From contig CAZITB010000052.1 in the NCBI GenBank assembly GCA_964542055.1, positions 1 to 18,409 on the forward strand: a stretch of 18,409 nucleotides of DNA, given 5' to 3'. Every line of letters begins with the position of its first letter. Positions within the stretch are counted from its first letter, which is position 1. A program made the position numbers and the translations under genes. This stretch comes from CAZITB01 sp964542055 (GTDB lineage Bacteria; Planctomycetota; Phycisphaerae; Sedimentisphaerales; CAMDDF01). Positions 1 to 6,400 of the stretch are shown piece by piece. The notes under the pieces were generated by a model. The model ran no database searches. It saw nothing but the letters and a program-made list of their open reading frames with translations, and was not told the origin of the DNA.

Positions 1-158
1 AGCTGCTCACTAGCCTCAATTATCTCAAGCGGCCCCCGCTCGGTCCCTTTCATATAGCTGGCAGTCCGGTCATAACAAACCGGCAAAACCACAAAACCCG
101 ATTTCTCAAAATCAGCATATTCCCCGCTCAAGCCAAGAAAATTAACCTTGTTTTCCAT
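1..158 (-). CDS. speB: Agmatinase / ureohydrolase family protein, N-terminal part (gene runs off the window)
   Basis: Only the first ~52 codons are present; the gene continues leftward past base 1. Agmatinase hydrolyses agmatine to putrescine and urea in the cytoplasm. The visible N-terminus reads NFLGLSGEYADFEKSGFVVL, then PVCYDRTASYMKGTERGP and IIEASEQ. This matches the first strand and the conserved Pxx(Y/F)xxTxSYxxGTxxGPxxIxxAS block of SpeB-type ureohydrolases. The metal-binding His/Asp motifs would lie outside the window. The ATG start is preceded by AAAGGGG about 8 nt upstream, a good ribosome binding site. It lies 61 bp downstream of accC on the same strand and may be co-transcribed, although a weak hairpin sits between them. 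The family is clear; agmatinase rather than another ureohydrolase (guanidinobutyrase, arginase-like) is inferred. Confidence 0.8.
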   Translation of the reverse strand, partial: MENKVNFLGLSGEYADFEKSGFVVLPVCYDRTASYMKGTERGPLEIIEASEQ

Positions 159-174
159 TGTTCCGCCCCTTTAT

Positions 175-195
175 AAAAAGCCTCGGCAAAGCCGA
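175..195 (-). terminator. Weak terminator-like hairpin between accC and the agmatinase gene
   Basis: On the minus strand TCGGC-TTT-GCCGA forms a 5-bp stem with a 3-nt loop, followed by GGC and a run of five T. The stem is short and the T-run is offset by three bases, so it would be at most a partial terminator after accC. It could equally be a small structure in the leader of the agmatinase gene. Confidence 0.3.
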
Positions 196-219
196 ACCAA
201 ATAATCAATAATCAATTTA

Positions 220-1560
220 CTACGACATATGCTTTTCAATAAAGCCCGTATCAACTTCATTATTAATATACATGCTATGCGACAAAATCTCCAGATGTGC
301 CGGAATCGTTGTCTTGATCGGCCCTATCTTGAACTCGTTCAGAGCCCGCTTCATCGTCGCGATAGCCTCCTCACGCGTATTTTGATGCACTATCAGCTTG
401 GCGATCATCGAATCATAATAAGGCGACACAAACGCCCCCTGATGAACATGCGTATCAACCCGAACACCAAAACCGCCCGGAGCGATAAACTCATTAAGCG
501 GCCCCGGACATGGCGAAAAATTCCTCGCCGGATCTTCCGCATTTATCCTGCACTCGATCGCAACACCTTTATGTTTAATATCCTTCTGCTTAATCTTGAA
601 CGTCTCACCCGCAGCAATCCGAATCTGCCACTTAATCAAATCATGCCCGGTCACCATCTCGGTTACCGGATGCTCAACCTGTATCCTCGTATTCGCCTCG
701 ATAAAGTAAAAATTCTTATCCTTATCCAGCAGAAACTCAACCGTCGCCGCACTATAATATTTCGCCGCCTTAATAACCTTAATCGCCGCCGTACAAAGCT
801 TCTCACGAGTATCCTCATCCAGCACCGGACAAGGCGACTCCTCGATCAGCTTTTGATGCCTTCGCTGAACCGAACAATCCCTCTCATAAAAATGCAGCGC
901 ATTGCCCGCGTGATCTGCCATTATCTGCACCTCAACATGTCTCGGCTCAACAATATACTTCTCCATATAAACCGTCGCATCCTTAAACGCCACACTCGCC
1001 TCTGCCTTGGCCGACTGAAAAGCATTATGAAGCGATATATCATTATGCACAACACGCATACCGCGCCCGCCCCCGCCTGCCGCCGCCTTGATAATAATCG
1101 GATACCCGATCTTATTGGCGATCTTCAGCGCTTCGTCAGCACTTTTGATATCCCCCTCGCTGCCCGGCACAACAGGAACTTTCGCACTTTTGGCAAGCTC
1201 TCTCGCAGCTACTTTATCGCCAAGCAGATTCATCGAATCAGGCGAAGGACCAATAAATGTAATACCGCAATCGCCGCAAACCTGCGCAAAATGCGCATTC
1301 TCTGCAAGAAAACCATAACCCGGATGTATCGCGTCAACATCACCGATCTCCGCCGCACTTATTATCCGCGGGATATTCAGGTAACTTTCACCAGGCGACG
1401 CAGGCCCAATACAAACCGCCTCATCTGCCATTTTAACATGCTGCGAATCCCTGTCTGCCTCGCTGAATACAGCTACTGTTCCTACGCCCATCTCGCGACA
1501 AGCCCGAATTATACGCAGGGCGATCTCGCCTCTGTTAGCAATCAAAACTTTTGAAAACAT
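220..1560 (-). CDS. accC: Acetyl-CoA carboxylase, biotin carboxylase subunit
   Basis: This 446-aa protein is the usual length for bacterial AccC. It carboxylates the biotin on BCCP using ATP and bicarbonate, the first half-reaction of acetyl-CoA carboxylase in fatty acid synthesis. Visible features: the N-terminal pre-ATP-grasp domain (KVLIANRGEIALRIIRACRE, residues 4-23); Lys116; the ATP-grasp glycine loop IKAAAGGGGRGM (157-168); the catalytic block EANTRIQVEHPVTE (288-301), which aligns with E. coli Glu288, Asn290, Arg292 and Glu296; and CRINAEDP (337-344) containing Arg338. All key residues are present. The start is ATG with AAGG about 5 nt upstream. It lies 17 bp after accB, the standard accBC pair. 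A 441-aa open frame on the opposite strand is a shadow of this gene. Confidence 0.98.
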   Translation of the reverse strand: MFSKVLIANRGEIALRIIRACREMGVGTVAVFSEADRDSQHVKMADEAVCIGPASPGESYLNIPRIISAAEIGDVDAIHPGYGFLAENAHFAQVCGDCGITFIGPSPDSMNLLGDKVAARELAKSAKVPVVPGSEGDIKSADEALKIANKIGYPIIIKAAAGGGGRGMRVVHNDISLHNAFQSAKAEASVAFKDATVYMEKYIVEPRHVEVQIMADHAGNALHFYERDCSVQRRHQKLIEESPCPVLDEDTREKLCTAAIKVIKAAKYYSAATVEFLLDKDKNFYFIEANTRIQVEHPVTEMVTGHDLIKWQIRIAAGETFKIKQKDIKHKGVAIECRINAEDPARNFSPCPGPLNEFIAPGGFGVRVDTHVHQGAFVSPYYDSMIAKLIVHQNTREEAIATMKRALNEFKIGPIKTTIPAHLEILSHSMYINNEVDTGFIEKHMS

Positions 1561-1577
1561 ATATGCCTTACCCGAAC

Positions 1578-2063
1578 TTAAGGTTTAACTTTGAATATAA
1601 CCTGACCGTACTCCAGCGCCTGACCGTTTTGAACCTTGACCTCAGCGATAGTTCCGCTAACTTCCGCCTTGATCTCATTCATCACTTTCATCGCCTCTAC
1701 GATACAAACCACCGTATCCGGATCAACCCTGCTGCCTACCTTGACATAAGCATCCGAGTCTGGACTAGGCGAAGAATAGAATGTTCCCACTATCGGCGAC
1801 TTGATCTCTACAAGATTCTCCACCGATTCCGCAACTTTGCTCGCTGCCGCTTCATTAACTACCGGTGCCGCACCAGCCGCCCCGGCCGCTTGAACAGGTG
1901 CCGCCTGCATTGGTACCGTATTAAACTGCGCAGGCTCCGGACGCCTGAAGTAAATCTTGTCCTCCCCTTTAATTATCTCAACTTCTACAAGGTCATTATC
2001 AACCATCATAGAAATTATCTGCTCAAGTTCGTTTAAATCAGTTGCCTTTTTCTCATTTGCCAT
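1578..2063 (-). CDS. accB: Acetyl-CoA carboxylase biotin carboxyl carrier protein (BCCP)
   Basis: This 161-aa protein carries the biotin prosthetic group between AccC and the carboxyltransferase. The N-terminal helical part (about 1-45) is followed by an Ala/Pro-rich flexible linker (about 50-80) and the C-terminal biotinyl/lipoyl domain (about 84-161). That domain holds the biotinylation motif EAMKVMNE with target Lys126, and the BCCP thumb region SSPSPDSDAYVKVG. The start is ATG (MANEKKATDL) with AAAGG about 8 nt upstream. A good sigma-70-type promoter lies about 60 bp upstream. It is followed by accC after 17 bp. The carboxyltransferase genes accA/accD are not in the window. Confidence 0.97.
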   Translation of the reverse strand: MANEKKATDLNELEQIISMMVDNDLVEVEIIKGEDKIYFRRPEPAQFNTVPMQAAPVQAAGAAGAAPVVNEAAASKVAESVENLVEIKSPIVGTFYSSPSPDSDAYVKVGSRVDPDTVVCIVEAMKVMNEIKAEVSGTIAEVKVQNGQALEYGQVIFKVKP

Positions 2064-2124
2064 CGGGCAAGCCTTTCATTTAATACCAAACCAAACCTAC
2101 TCGAATCTCTATCTTTAGGGGGCA

Positions 2125-2152
2125 AGTATAGCCAAATACTAACATATTGCAA
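2125..2152 (-). promoter_or_regulatory. Predicted sigma-70-type promoter for accB-accC
   Basis: On the minus strand TTGCAA (-35, 2147-2152) is followed by a 16-nt spacer and TATACT (-10, 2125-2130). The -10 matches consensus at 5 of 6 positions, the -35 at 4 of 6. Transcription would start near 2118, giving a leader of about 55 nt before accB. Confidence 0.6.
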
Positions 2153-2197
2153 CTATATTTTACGTTCATAACACCCAAAAGACCACCTCCCAACTCC

Positions 2198-2827
2198 TTA
2201 ATTCTGTGCAAAACCCTCTTTCAATATCCTCTCCACGATCTTTTCCGCCATTTCCACCTTTTCACCTGCTATTTCAACCCAATCCTCCTCTATCCGCTTG
2301 ATATAAACCGTCGATTCTAACGCCCCGATCGCCTCCACCCGATTGCCGATTATCATATCAATTTCCTTGCCGATTAGCTTTTTTTCAGCATTTTTCATCA
2401 GATCCTTATCCTCCAAAGCAAATCCGACCACAAACTGGCCCCGTTTTTTATTCTTTCCCGCCCATTTTAGTATATCCCTTGTCGGCTTCAATTCCAGCGT
2501 CATCCCCATATCACTTTTTTTTATCTTCGTACCCCGCACCCGAACAGGCCGATAATCAGAAACCGCCGCCGCCATAATCAAACAATCACACTGGCGAAAA
2601 TTGTCTTTCACCGCCTTATACATATCCGCACTCGAAACAACTCTGATAATTTCAACACCTTCCGGAACCTCCAAATTCGTTACCGCCGTGATCAGCGTCA
2701 CATCCGCCCCCGCCTTCACCGCCGCCCGCGCAAGACAATACCCCATCCGACCGGTACTGGCATTACTGATATACCGCACCGGATCGATATACTCCCGAGT
2801 CCCGCCTGCTGTTATCAAAAATCTCAT
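2198..2827 (-). CDS. coaB: Phosphopantothenate-cysteine ligase (stand-alone CoaB)
   Basis: CoaB couples 4'-phosphopantothenate to cysteine using a nucleoside triphosphate, the second step of coenzyme A synthesis from pantothenate. In most bacteria it is the C-terminal half of a fused CoaBC protein; here it is a complete 209-aa stand-alone domain. It begins with MRFLITAGGTREYIDPVRYI at exactly the usual domain boundary. Conserved features: ISNASTGRMG (20-29), with the Asn of the acyl-cytidylate site; AAAVSDYRP (86-94); and the Lys-rich KIKK segment (101-104). The decarboxylase half, coaC, lies about 2.2 kb away at 4998-5561 on the same strand, with mnmE and repeats between. The -10 box of its predicted promoter lies 8 nt before the ATG, so its mRNA may be leaderless. 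No strong Shine-Dalgarno is visible (only GGAT). Confidence 0.95.
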   Translation of the reverse strand: MRFLITAGGTREYIDPVRYISNASTGRMGYCLARAAVKAGADVTLITAVTNLEVPEGVEIIRVVSSADMYKAVKDNFRQCDCLIMAAAVSDYRPVRVRGTKIKKSDMGMTLELKPTRDILKWAGKNKKRGQFVVGFALEDKDLMKNAEKKLIGKEIDMIIGNRVEAIGALESTVYIKRIEEDWVEIAGEKVEMAEKIVERILKEGFAQN

Positions 2828-2835
2828 AACAATCC

Positions 2836-2863
2836 ATTATACCCACATCCCAACCCCACGCAA
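2836..2863 (-). promoter_or_regulatory. Predicted promoter for coaB giving a near-leaderless transcript
   Basis: On the minus strand a perfect TATAAT (2836-2841) lies 16 nt downstream of TTGCGT (2858-2863; only 3 of 6 consensus matches). Eight nucleotides separate the -10 box from the coaB ATG. Initiation at the usual 6-8 nt after the -10 would put the mRNA 5' end at or within 1-2 nt of the start codon. Confidence 0.5.
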
Positions 2864-2953
2864 CCTTCAATCATATAGTAAAGATACACCAACGACCAAC
2901 TGTAAAACTGTAAGGTAATCACAACCCCCCCAAAAAAATCGAACAAACGCCAA

Positions 2954-2984
2954 AAGCTCAATCGCGGCAGCGATGAGATAGAAA
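2954..2984. repeat. Hairpin repeat family A, copy 1
   Basis: This 31-nt repeat begins AAGCTCAATCGCGGCAGCGA and ends TGAGATAGAAA. Its core ATCGC-GGCA-GCGAT forms a 5-bp stem with a 4-nt loop, extended by CTC/GAG across one bulged base. It is identical over all 31 nt to the copy at 3116-3146. It differs at three positions from the copy at 10017-10047. This pattern suggests a REP-like dispersed palindrome. Confidence 0.85.
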
Positions 2985-3002
2985 CCAAAAAACAAATATT
3001 TC

Positions 3003-3030
3003 GGTAGCGTGGAGCGCAAGCGACACGAAA
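3003..3030. repeat. Hairpin repeat family B, copy 1, with GTAG foot
   Basis: GTAG (3004-3007) is followed by a hairpin at 3008-3027: CGTG/CACG outer pairs, a tandem GA/GA internal loop, a GC/GC pair and a GCAA loop. The 19 nt GAGCGCAAGCGACACGAAA recur exactly at 10132-10150. A GTAG tetranucleotide next to a hairpin is the hallmark of REP sequences mobilised by RAYT transposases. Confidence 0.8.
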
Positions 3031-3034
3031 GGTT

Positions 3035-3106
3035 ATGAATAATAAACCGCTGGCATATTATATTACATTTACTATTTATGGCACGTGGTTTCATGGAACG
3101 CAGCGA
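3035..3106 (+). pseudogene. N-terminal fossil of a REP-associated tyrosine transposase (RAYT, Y1/IS200-like)
   Basis: An ATG opens a frame reading PLAYYITFTIYGTWFHG within the first 21 codons. This resembles the N-terminus of a branch of RAYT (TnpA-REP) proteins, typically PLAYxITFTxYGTWLHG followed by a DERG-type segment. After about 24 codons the similarity stops and the frame runs into hairpin repeat A. The HUH motif and catalytic tyrosine are therefore absent and it cannot be functional. The fossil lies between hairpin repeats B and A, with a third GTAG palindrome close by, as expected for RAYT and its substrates. The family call is from memory of the motif; the truncation is directly visible. 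Confidence 0.65.
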
Positions 3107-3115
3107 CCCCGAAAT

Positions 3116-3146
3116 AAGCTCAATCGCGGCAGCGATGAGATAGAAA
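3116..3146. repeat. Hairpin repeat family A, copy 2
   Basis: This is an exact 31-nt duplicate of 2954-2984, with the same ATCGC-GGCA-GCGAT hairpin. It directly follows the point where the RAYT fossil loses similarity, so the repeat sits at or very near the truncation junction. Confidence 0.85.
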
Positions 3147-3188
3147 TTCAACAAACCCCTACAGTTCAACAAAAGGTCAATGTACCCC

Positions 3189-3212
3189 GTAGGGGTCGTT
3201 CGCGAACGACCC
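3189..3212. repeat. GTAG foot plus perfect 20-nt palindrome (REP-type)
   Basis: GTAG (3189-3192) is immediately followed by GGGTCGTTCGCGAACGACCC (3193-3212), a perfect 10+10 palindrome. An outer inverted repeat ACCCCTAC (3155-3162) / GTAGGGGT (3189-3196) overlaps it. The geometry matches REP elements recognised by RAYT transposases. The rest of the 2828-3307 gap between coaB and mnmE holds no gene that I can support. Confidence 0.8.
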
Positions 3213-3307
3213 GAAAGTTGCTCTAAAAAAATTACGGACAATACCTGTTTGTTAAATAGAAGATTCTGTTTGATTTTTTGGGGGTGGTGGGGGTATGATT
3301 AAAAGCT

Positions 3308-4687
3308 ATGTTTGATTTAAATGATACGATTGTTGCGGTAAGCAGCGGGCTTGGCGGAGAGGGGGCTCGCAAGATTATCCGCATGAGCGGTGGTAAGTGC
3401 CTGGACTATTTCAAGGCGATAGCGGGTGAGCACAAATTTCGAAATAAGATTTATCCGGTGCATTTCGCGGTTGAGGATGTTTTTATGGCAGGCGAGATTT
3501 ACGTTTTCATGTCGCCCAATTCTTATACCGGCGATGATATGGTTGAGGTGCATTTTGATGCGAGCGATATAATCGTCGAGGCGGTTATGGAGGATTTTAT
3601 CAAGGGCGGAATGCGGCTGGCCGAACCGGGTGAGTTTACCGCGAGAGCGTATCTTAATGGAAAGATCGGGCTTGCCCAGGCAGAGGCGGTGGCAGAGATC
3701 GTATCGGCCGGCAGTAAGGTCAAGCTCGAGGCAGCCGAGAAGCTGCTTGCGGGGAGGTTGAGTCACACTATCGGTGAGATTCGCGAGAAGATTTTGGAAA
3801 GGATGAGCTTGATCGAGGCGGGACTGGATTTTTCTGATCAGGAGATCGGGCTTGGGGGCAGCGATAGGATCGTCAAGGAATTGGAAGAAATTGCGAGAGG
3901 ATTGCAGAATGTGCTTGACGGGAGTATTCATTATGAGGCGGTTGTTGATATGCCGGGGGTAGGGATAGCCGGTGCGCCCAATGCGGGCAAGAGCAGTTTG
4001 ACAAATGCGATGCTTGGCTGGGAGCGGAGTATTGTTTCCAGTCAGCCAGCGACGACGCGGGATGTTTTGACCGGCGAGATGCAGCTTGAAAATAATGATT
4101 GCGTGATATTCGATTGTGCGGGTTTGATAATGAGCGGCCGGGGCATTATGGATGAGCTGGCGCAGCAGGCGGCGGTCGATGCGATCCGTGAGGCGGCGGT
4201 AATGGTATTTTGTATCGAGACGGGCAAACAAGATTACAGGGAAGATGTCGAGGCGTTGGAACTTGTCAGGGGCAATTTTGCGGGGCCGGTTATTTGTGTG
4301 CTGACCAAGTGTGATTTGGCCCAGGGTGAAGGGTTTGATGGTGTTTTTGAGAAGCTGGGAGAGGCCGAGAGTACGCTTTGCGTAAGTTCGAAGACAGGTC
4401 AGGGAATCAAGGAGCTAAAGACGATGATCGATGATTTGCTTGGGCAGTTGAGTTTTGCCGGCGGTGAGGGCAGTGATGCGATGGCGATAAATCGGCGGCA
4501 TGTGGAGGTTGTCGAGCAGGCGGTTGGGAATGTTCGCCGGGCGGTTGAGGAATTGAGAGACAATCGAGAGGAGATATGCGCAATGTTCTTGCGTGAGAGT
4601 TATGAGGTGCTTGGCGGGATAGAAAATGAACCGGTTGACGAAAAAATGCTGGGGCGAATATTTTCAACCTTTTGCATTGGTAAGTAA
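3308..4687 (+). CDS. mnmE: tRNA uridine-5-carboxymethylaminomethyl(34) synthesis GTPase MnmE
   Basis: MnmE works with MnmG to modify U34 in the wobble position of several tRNAs, using GTP and a folate one-carbon unit. The 459-aa length is typical. Features: N-terminal tetrahydrofolate-binding domain (1-120, with PGEFTARAYLNGKI at 107-120); helical domain; inserted G domain with G1 GAPNAGKSS (222-230), G2 TTRD (249-252), G3 DCAG (269-272) and G4 TKCD (333-336); and the diagnostic C-terminal FCIGK (455-459). Divergent points: the K-loop glycine of the usual GTTRD is Ala248 (PATTRD), and the Glu after DxxG (E. coli Glu282 region) has no obvious counterpart in IMSGRGIMDELAQQ. It is the only plus-strand gene among the surrounding minus-strand genes and has repeats on both sides. 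No good Shine-Dalgarno precedes this ATG at normal distance. MnmG is not in the window. Confidence 0.94.
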   Translation: MFDLNDTIVAVSSGLGGEGARKIIRMSGGKCLDYFKAIAGEHKFRNKIYPVHFAVEDVFMAGEIYVFMSPNSYTGDDMVEVHFDASDIIVEAVMEDFIKGGMRLAEPGEFTARAYLNGKIGLAQAEAVAEIVSAGSKVKLEAAEKLLAGRLSHTIGEIREKILERMSLIEAGLDFSDQEIGLGGSDRIVKELEEIARGLQNVLDGSIHYEAVVDMPGVGIAGAPNAGKSSLTNAMLGWERSIVSSQPATTRDVLTGEMQLENNDCVIFDCAGLIMSGRGIMDELAQQAAVDAIREAAVMVFCIETGKQDYREDVEALELVRGNFAGPVICVLTKCDLAQGEGFDGVFEKLGEAESTLCVSSKTGQGIKELKTMIDDLLGQLSFAGGEGSDAMAINRRHVEVVEQAVGNVRRAVEELRDNREEICAMFLRESYEVLGGIENEPVDEKMLGRIFSTFCIGK

Positions 4688-4760
4688 TACGACAGCGAGA
4701 TTTACAATTGTATTATTAACCGTAAATTACTGTTTAATAAGAAATTAACCTGTTTTGTTA

Positions 4761-4894
4761 AATTCTAAATCCGTATTTCTAAATCCTAAACAAATTCAAA
4801 ATTACAATGACGAAAATTCAAAACATCCATCGTACGGAAAAGAGCGTTTTTGTTTTGAAAATTCCGATTTTAGTTATTCGAGATTTTTAGAATT
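4761..4894. repeat. AT-rich imperfect inverted-repeat element
   Basis: The 310-bp gap between mnmE and coaC holds no gene that I can support. It contains an AT-rich element with an outer arm AATTCTAAA (4761-4769) / TTTAGAATT (4886-4894) and an inner arm TTCAAAAC (4817-4824) / GTTTTGAA (4852-4859). A direct repeat TCTAAATCC occurs at 4764-4772 and 4778-4786, and related GAATTTAGGGTTTAG follows the right arm. This resembles a decayed MITE-like element between two convergent genes; the boundaries are approximate. Confidence 0.5.
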
Positions 4895-4997
4895 TAGGGT
4901 TTAGTGCTTAGTGTTTCAGCATGATTTTTAATAAATCGCGATGTAGTGGTAAAAAACAGATGTTTGGGTCTTTTTGAGCAGAACTGCCTGTGCAAAA

Positions 4998-5561
4998 CTA
5001 TTTGCCCAGAATCTTTCCGATGCGCTCGATGATCTCTGCTGGTTCAGCCATTCTCCCTGGGCCGATATCGCCGCATGCTAACCGGCCTTCCCCGGGGCCT
5101 ATAAATTCCACGCCCATCTCTTTTAGTGCATTGACATTGAACTTTACCGCTGGATTTGACCACATATTATGATTCATCGCCGGCGCCATCAAAACTTTTT
5201 TCCAGCCAACGCACAAACTGGTGCTGAGCATGTCATCACAAATTCCATTGGTCATCTTGCCGATGATATTTGCCGTCGCTGGGGCAACTACAAAAAGATC
5301 GGCCTGCTCTGCCAAATGAACATGCCCGATATTGTACTGCGCTTTTTTTTCCCACATGTTGGTAAACACTGGGTTATTCGTAATCGCTTCAAAACTCTTT
5401 GGCCCAACCAGCTCACAGGCATTGGCGGTCATGATCGTAAAAACTTTGGCTCCTGCCGCGGTAAGTTTGCTCGCAAGGTCAATCGCCTTATAAGCCGCTA
5501 TCCCGCCGCAAACACCAAGTAGTACAGTTTTACCTTCGAAATTCTTAGCTTGCTCAGCCAT
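4998..5561 (-). CDS. coaC: Phosphopantothenoylcysteine decarboxylase (stand-alone CoaC)
   Basis: CoaC is an FMN-dependent decarboxylase that makes 4'-phosphopantetheine from the CoaB product. The 187-aa protein covers the whole flavoprotein domain and stops where a fused CoaBC would enter its ligase half. Visible: the FMN-binding N-terminus GVCGGIAAYKA (16-26); the active-site His in IGHVHLAEQADL (His80); APATANIIGKM (93-103); the substrate-clamp motif PAMNHNMW (127-134); and LACGDIGPGRM (161-171), whose Cys163 matches the catalytic Cys of E. coli CoaBC. It is the last gene of the pheA-to-coaC operon, starting 9 bp after rpoZ with AAAGG upstream of its ATG. The gmk-rpoZ-coa(B)C order is widely conserved in bacteria. 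Its partner coaB is at 2198-2827. Confidence 0.96.
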   Translation of the reverse strand: MAEQAKNFEGKTVLLGVCGGIAAYKAIDLASKLTAAGAKVFTIMTANACELVGPKSFEAITNNPVFTNMWEKKAQYNIGHVHLAEQADLFVVAPATANIIGKMTNGICDDMLSTSLCVGWKKVLMAPAMNHNMWSNPAVKFNVNALKEMGVEFIGPGEGRLACGDIGPGRMAEPAEIIERIGKILGK

Positions 5562-5570
5562 TTTTCACCT

Positions 5571-5801
5571 TTACAACAAAGGTTTTTCGGGTTCTTCGAT
5601 GTCCTGCACTTCTTCGATAGTAATCTTATCTTCAACAATCTCCTGAACAGCAACTTCCAGCATTGTCTTGCCTTTCGCATCGTCGATCAAAGGCCTTGAA
5701 CCGCCCATCAGCTCAACCATTCTCTTTTGGATCAGCGTGGTGAGTTTAAAACGACCGCCAACTTTATTTACCAAATTAAAATCCTTCAATGGTTCTATCA
5801 T
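5571..5801 (-). CDS. rpoZ: DNA-directed RNA polymerase subunit omega
   Basis: This 76-aa protein has the omega core NKVGGRFKLTTLIQKRMVEL (12-31) followed by GGSRPLID and a helix with MLEVAVQEIVEDKI. This is the pattern of bacterial RpoZ, which helps assemble and stabilise the beta' subunit. It then has a short acidic tail (EEVQDIEEPEKP). ATG follows AGGAG about 8 nt upstream. Position between gmk (20 bp upstream) and coaC (9 bp downstream) is the classic context and supports the call despite the small size. Confidence 0.9.
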   Translation of the reverse strand: MIEPLKDFNLVNKVGGRFKLTTLIQKRMVELMGGSRPLIDDAKGKTMLEVAVQEIVEDKITIEEVQDIEEPEKPLL

Positions 5802-5821
5802 AAAAAAATCTCCTGCTACTT

Positions 5822-6394
5822 TTATTTGTTTTCTTCTATTATCTCTATTACTTCATTGATAGCTGTTTCCAGCTTCTCATTTATCACCATGTGTTCATAG
5901 AACTGCCATGCCTTGGCAATTTCCATCCCCGCCCAGTCAAGCCTTTTTTGCTTGATATCCTCATTCTTGTCACTTTCTCTGCCGCGGCCTTGCATCCTCT
6001 CTTCAAGTGAGGAAGTCTTGGGCGGCAAAATAAATATCATTACAGCATCAGGAAACTCTTCCTTGACCACAAGCCCGCCCTGGGTATCGATTTCCAGAAT
6101 TACCGACTCGCCCTTAGCCAGCTTTTCTTCGATTTTATCCCTGGGAGTGCCGTACATATTGTCAAACACCTCGGCATATTCCAGCAGCATACCGTTATCT
6201 ATCCGCTTCTGGAATTCTTCTCTGCTGACAAACCAGTAATCCTTGCCGTCAGTTTCATTTTTGCCCTGGGGCCTGGTTGTCAAGGACACGCTCACATCGA
6301 CATTGGTTTTTTCACAAACCGCTTTAACGATCGTGCTTTTGCCCACACCTGATGGCCCGCTTATTACAAATATTTTTCCGCGTTTATCCGACAT
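5822..6394 (-). CDS. gmk: Guanylate kinase
   Basis: The enzyme phosphorylates GMP to GDP with ATP in the cytoplasm. The 190-aa protein has the P-loop GPSGVGKST (13-21), the GMP-binding TTR (39-41), a LEYAEVFDNMYGTP segment with Glu72 and Tyr81, and EIDTQGG (101-107). The lid arginines occur in RMQGRGRES (133-141). In the usual TTRxxRxGExxGxxY motif the second Arg is missing (TTRPQGKNETDGKDY). Its position is Gly with Lys next, so the GMP phosphate contact is altered or supplied by Lys. It starts 6 bp after yicC, and its AGG ribosome site overlaps the yicC stop codon. The rest of the fold is canonical. Confidence 0.96.
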   Translation of the reverse strand: MSDKRGKIFVISGPSGVGKSTIVKAVCEKTNVDVSVSLTTRPQGKNETDGKDYWFVSREEFQKRIDNGMLLEYAEVFDNMYGTPRDKIEEKLAKGESVILEIDTQGGLVVKEEFPDAVMIFILPPKTSSLEERMQGRGRESDKNEDIKQKRLDWAGMEIAKAWQFYEHMVINEKLETAINEVIEIIEENK

Positions 6395-6400
6395 TTTAAC

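Noticed and set aside
229..1554. 441-codon open frame on the plus strand
   Set aside because: It is antisense to accC, has no recognisable domains, is rich in Arg/Leu/Asn as expected for a shadow frame, and accC has every catalytic residue.
2867..3241. 124-codon minus-strand frame with repeated YLIAAAIEL segments
   Set aside because: The apparent protein repeat is only the translation of the two copies of DNA hairpin repeat A.
3317..4231. 304-codon open frame on the minus strand
   Set aside because: It is antisense to mnmE, which is unmistakable; the composition is that of a shadow frame.
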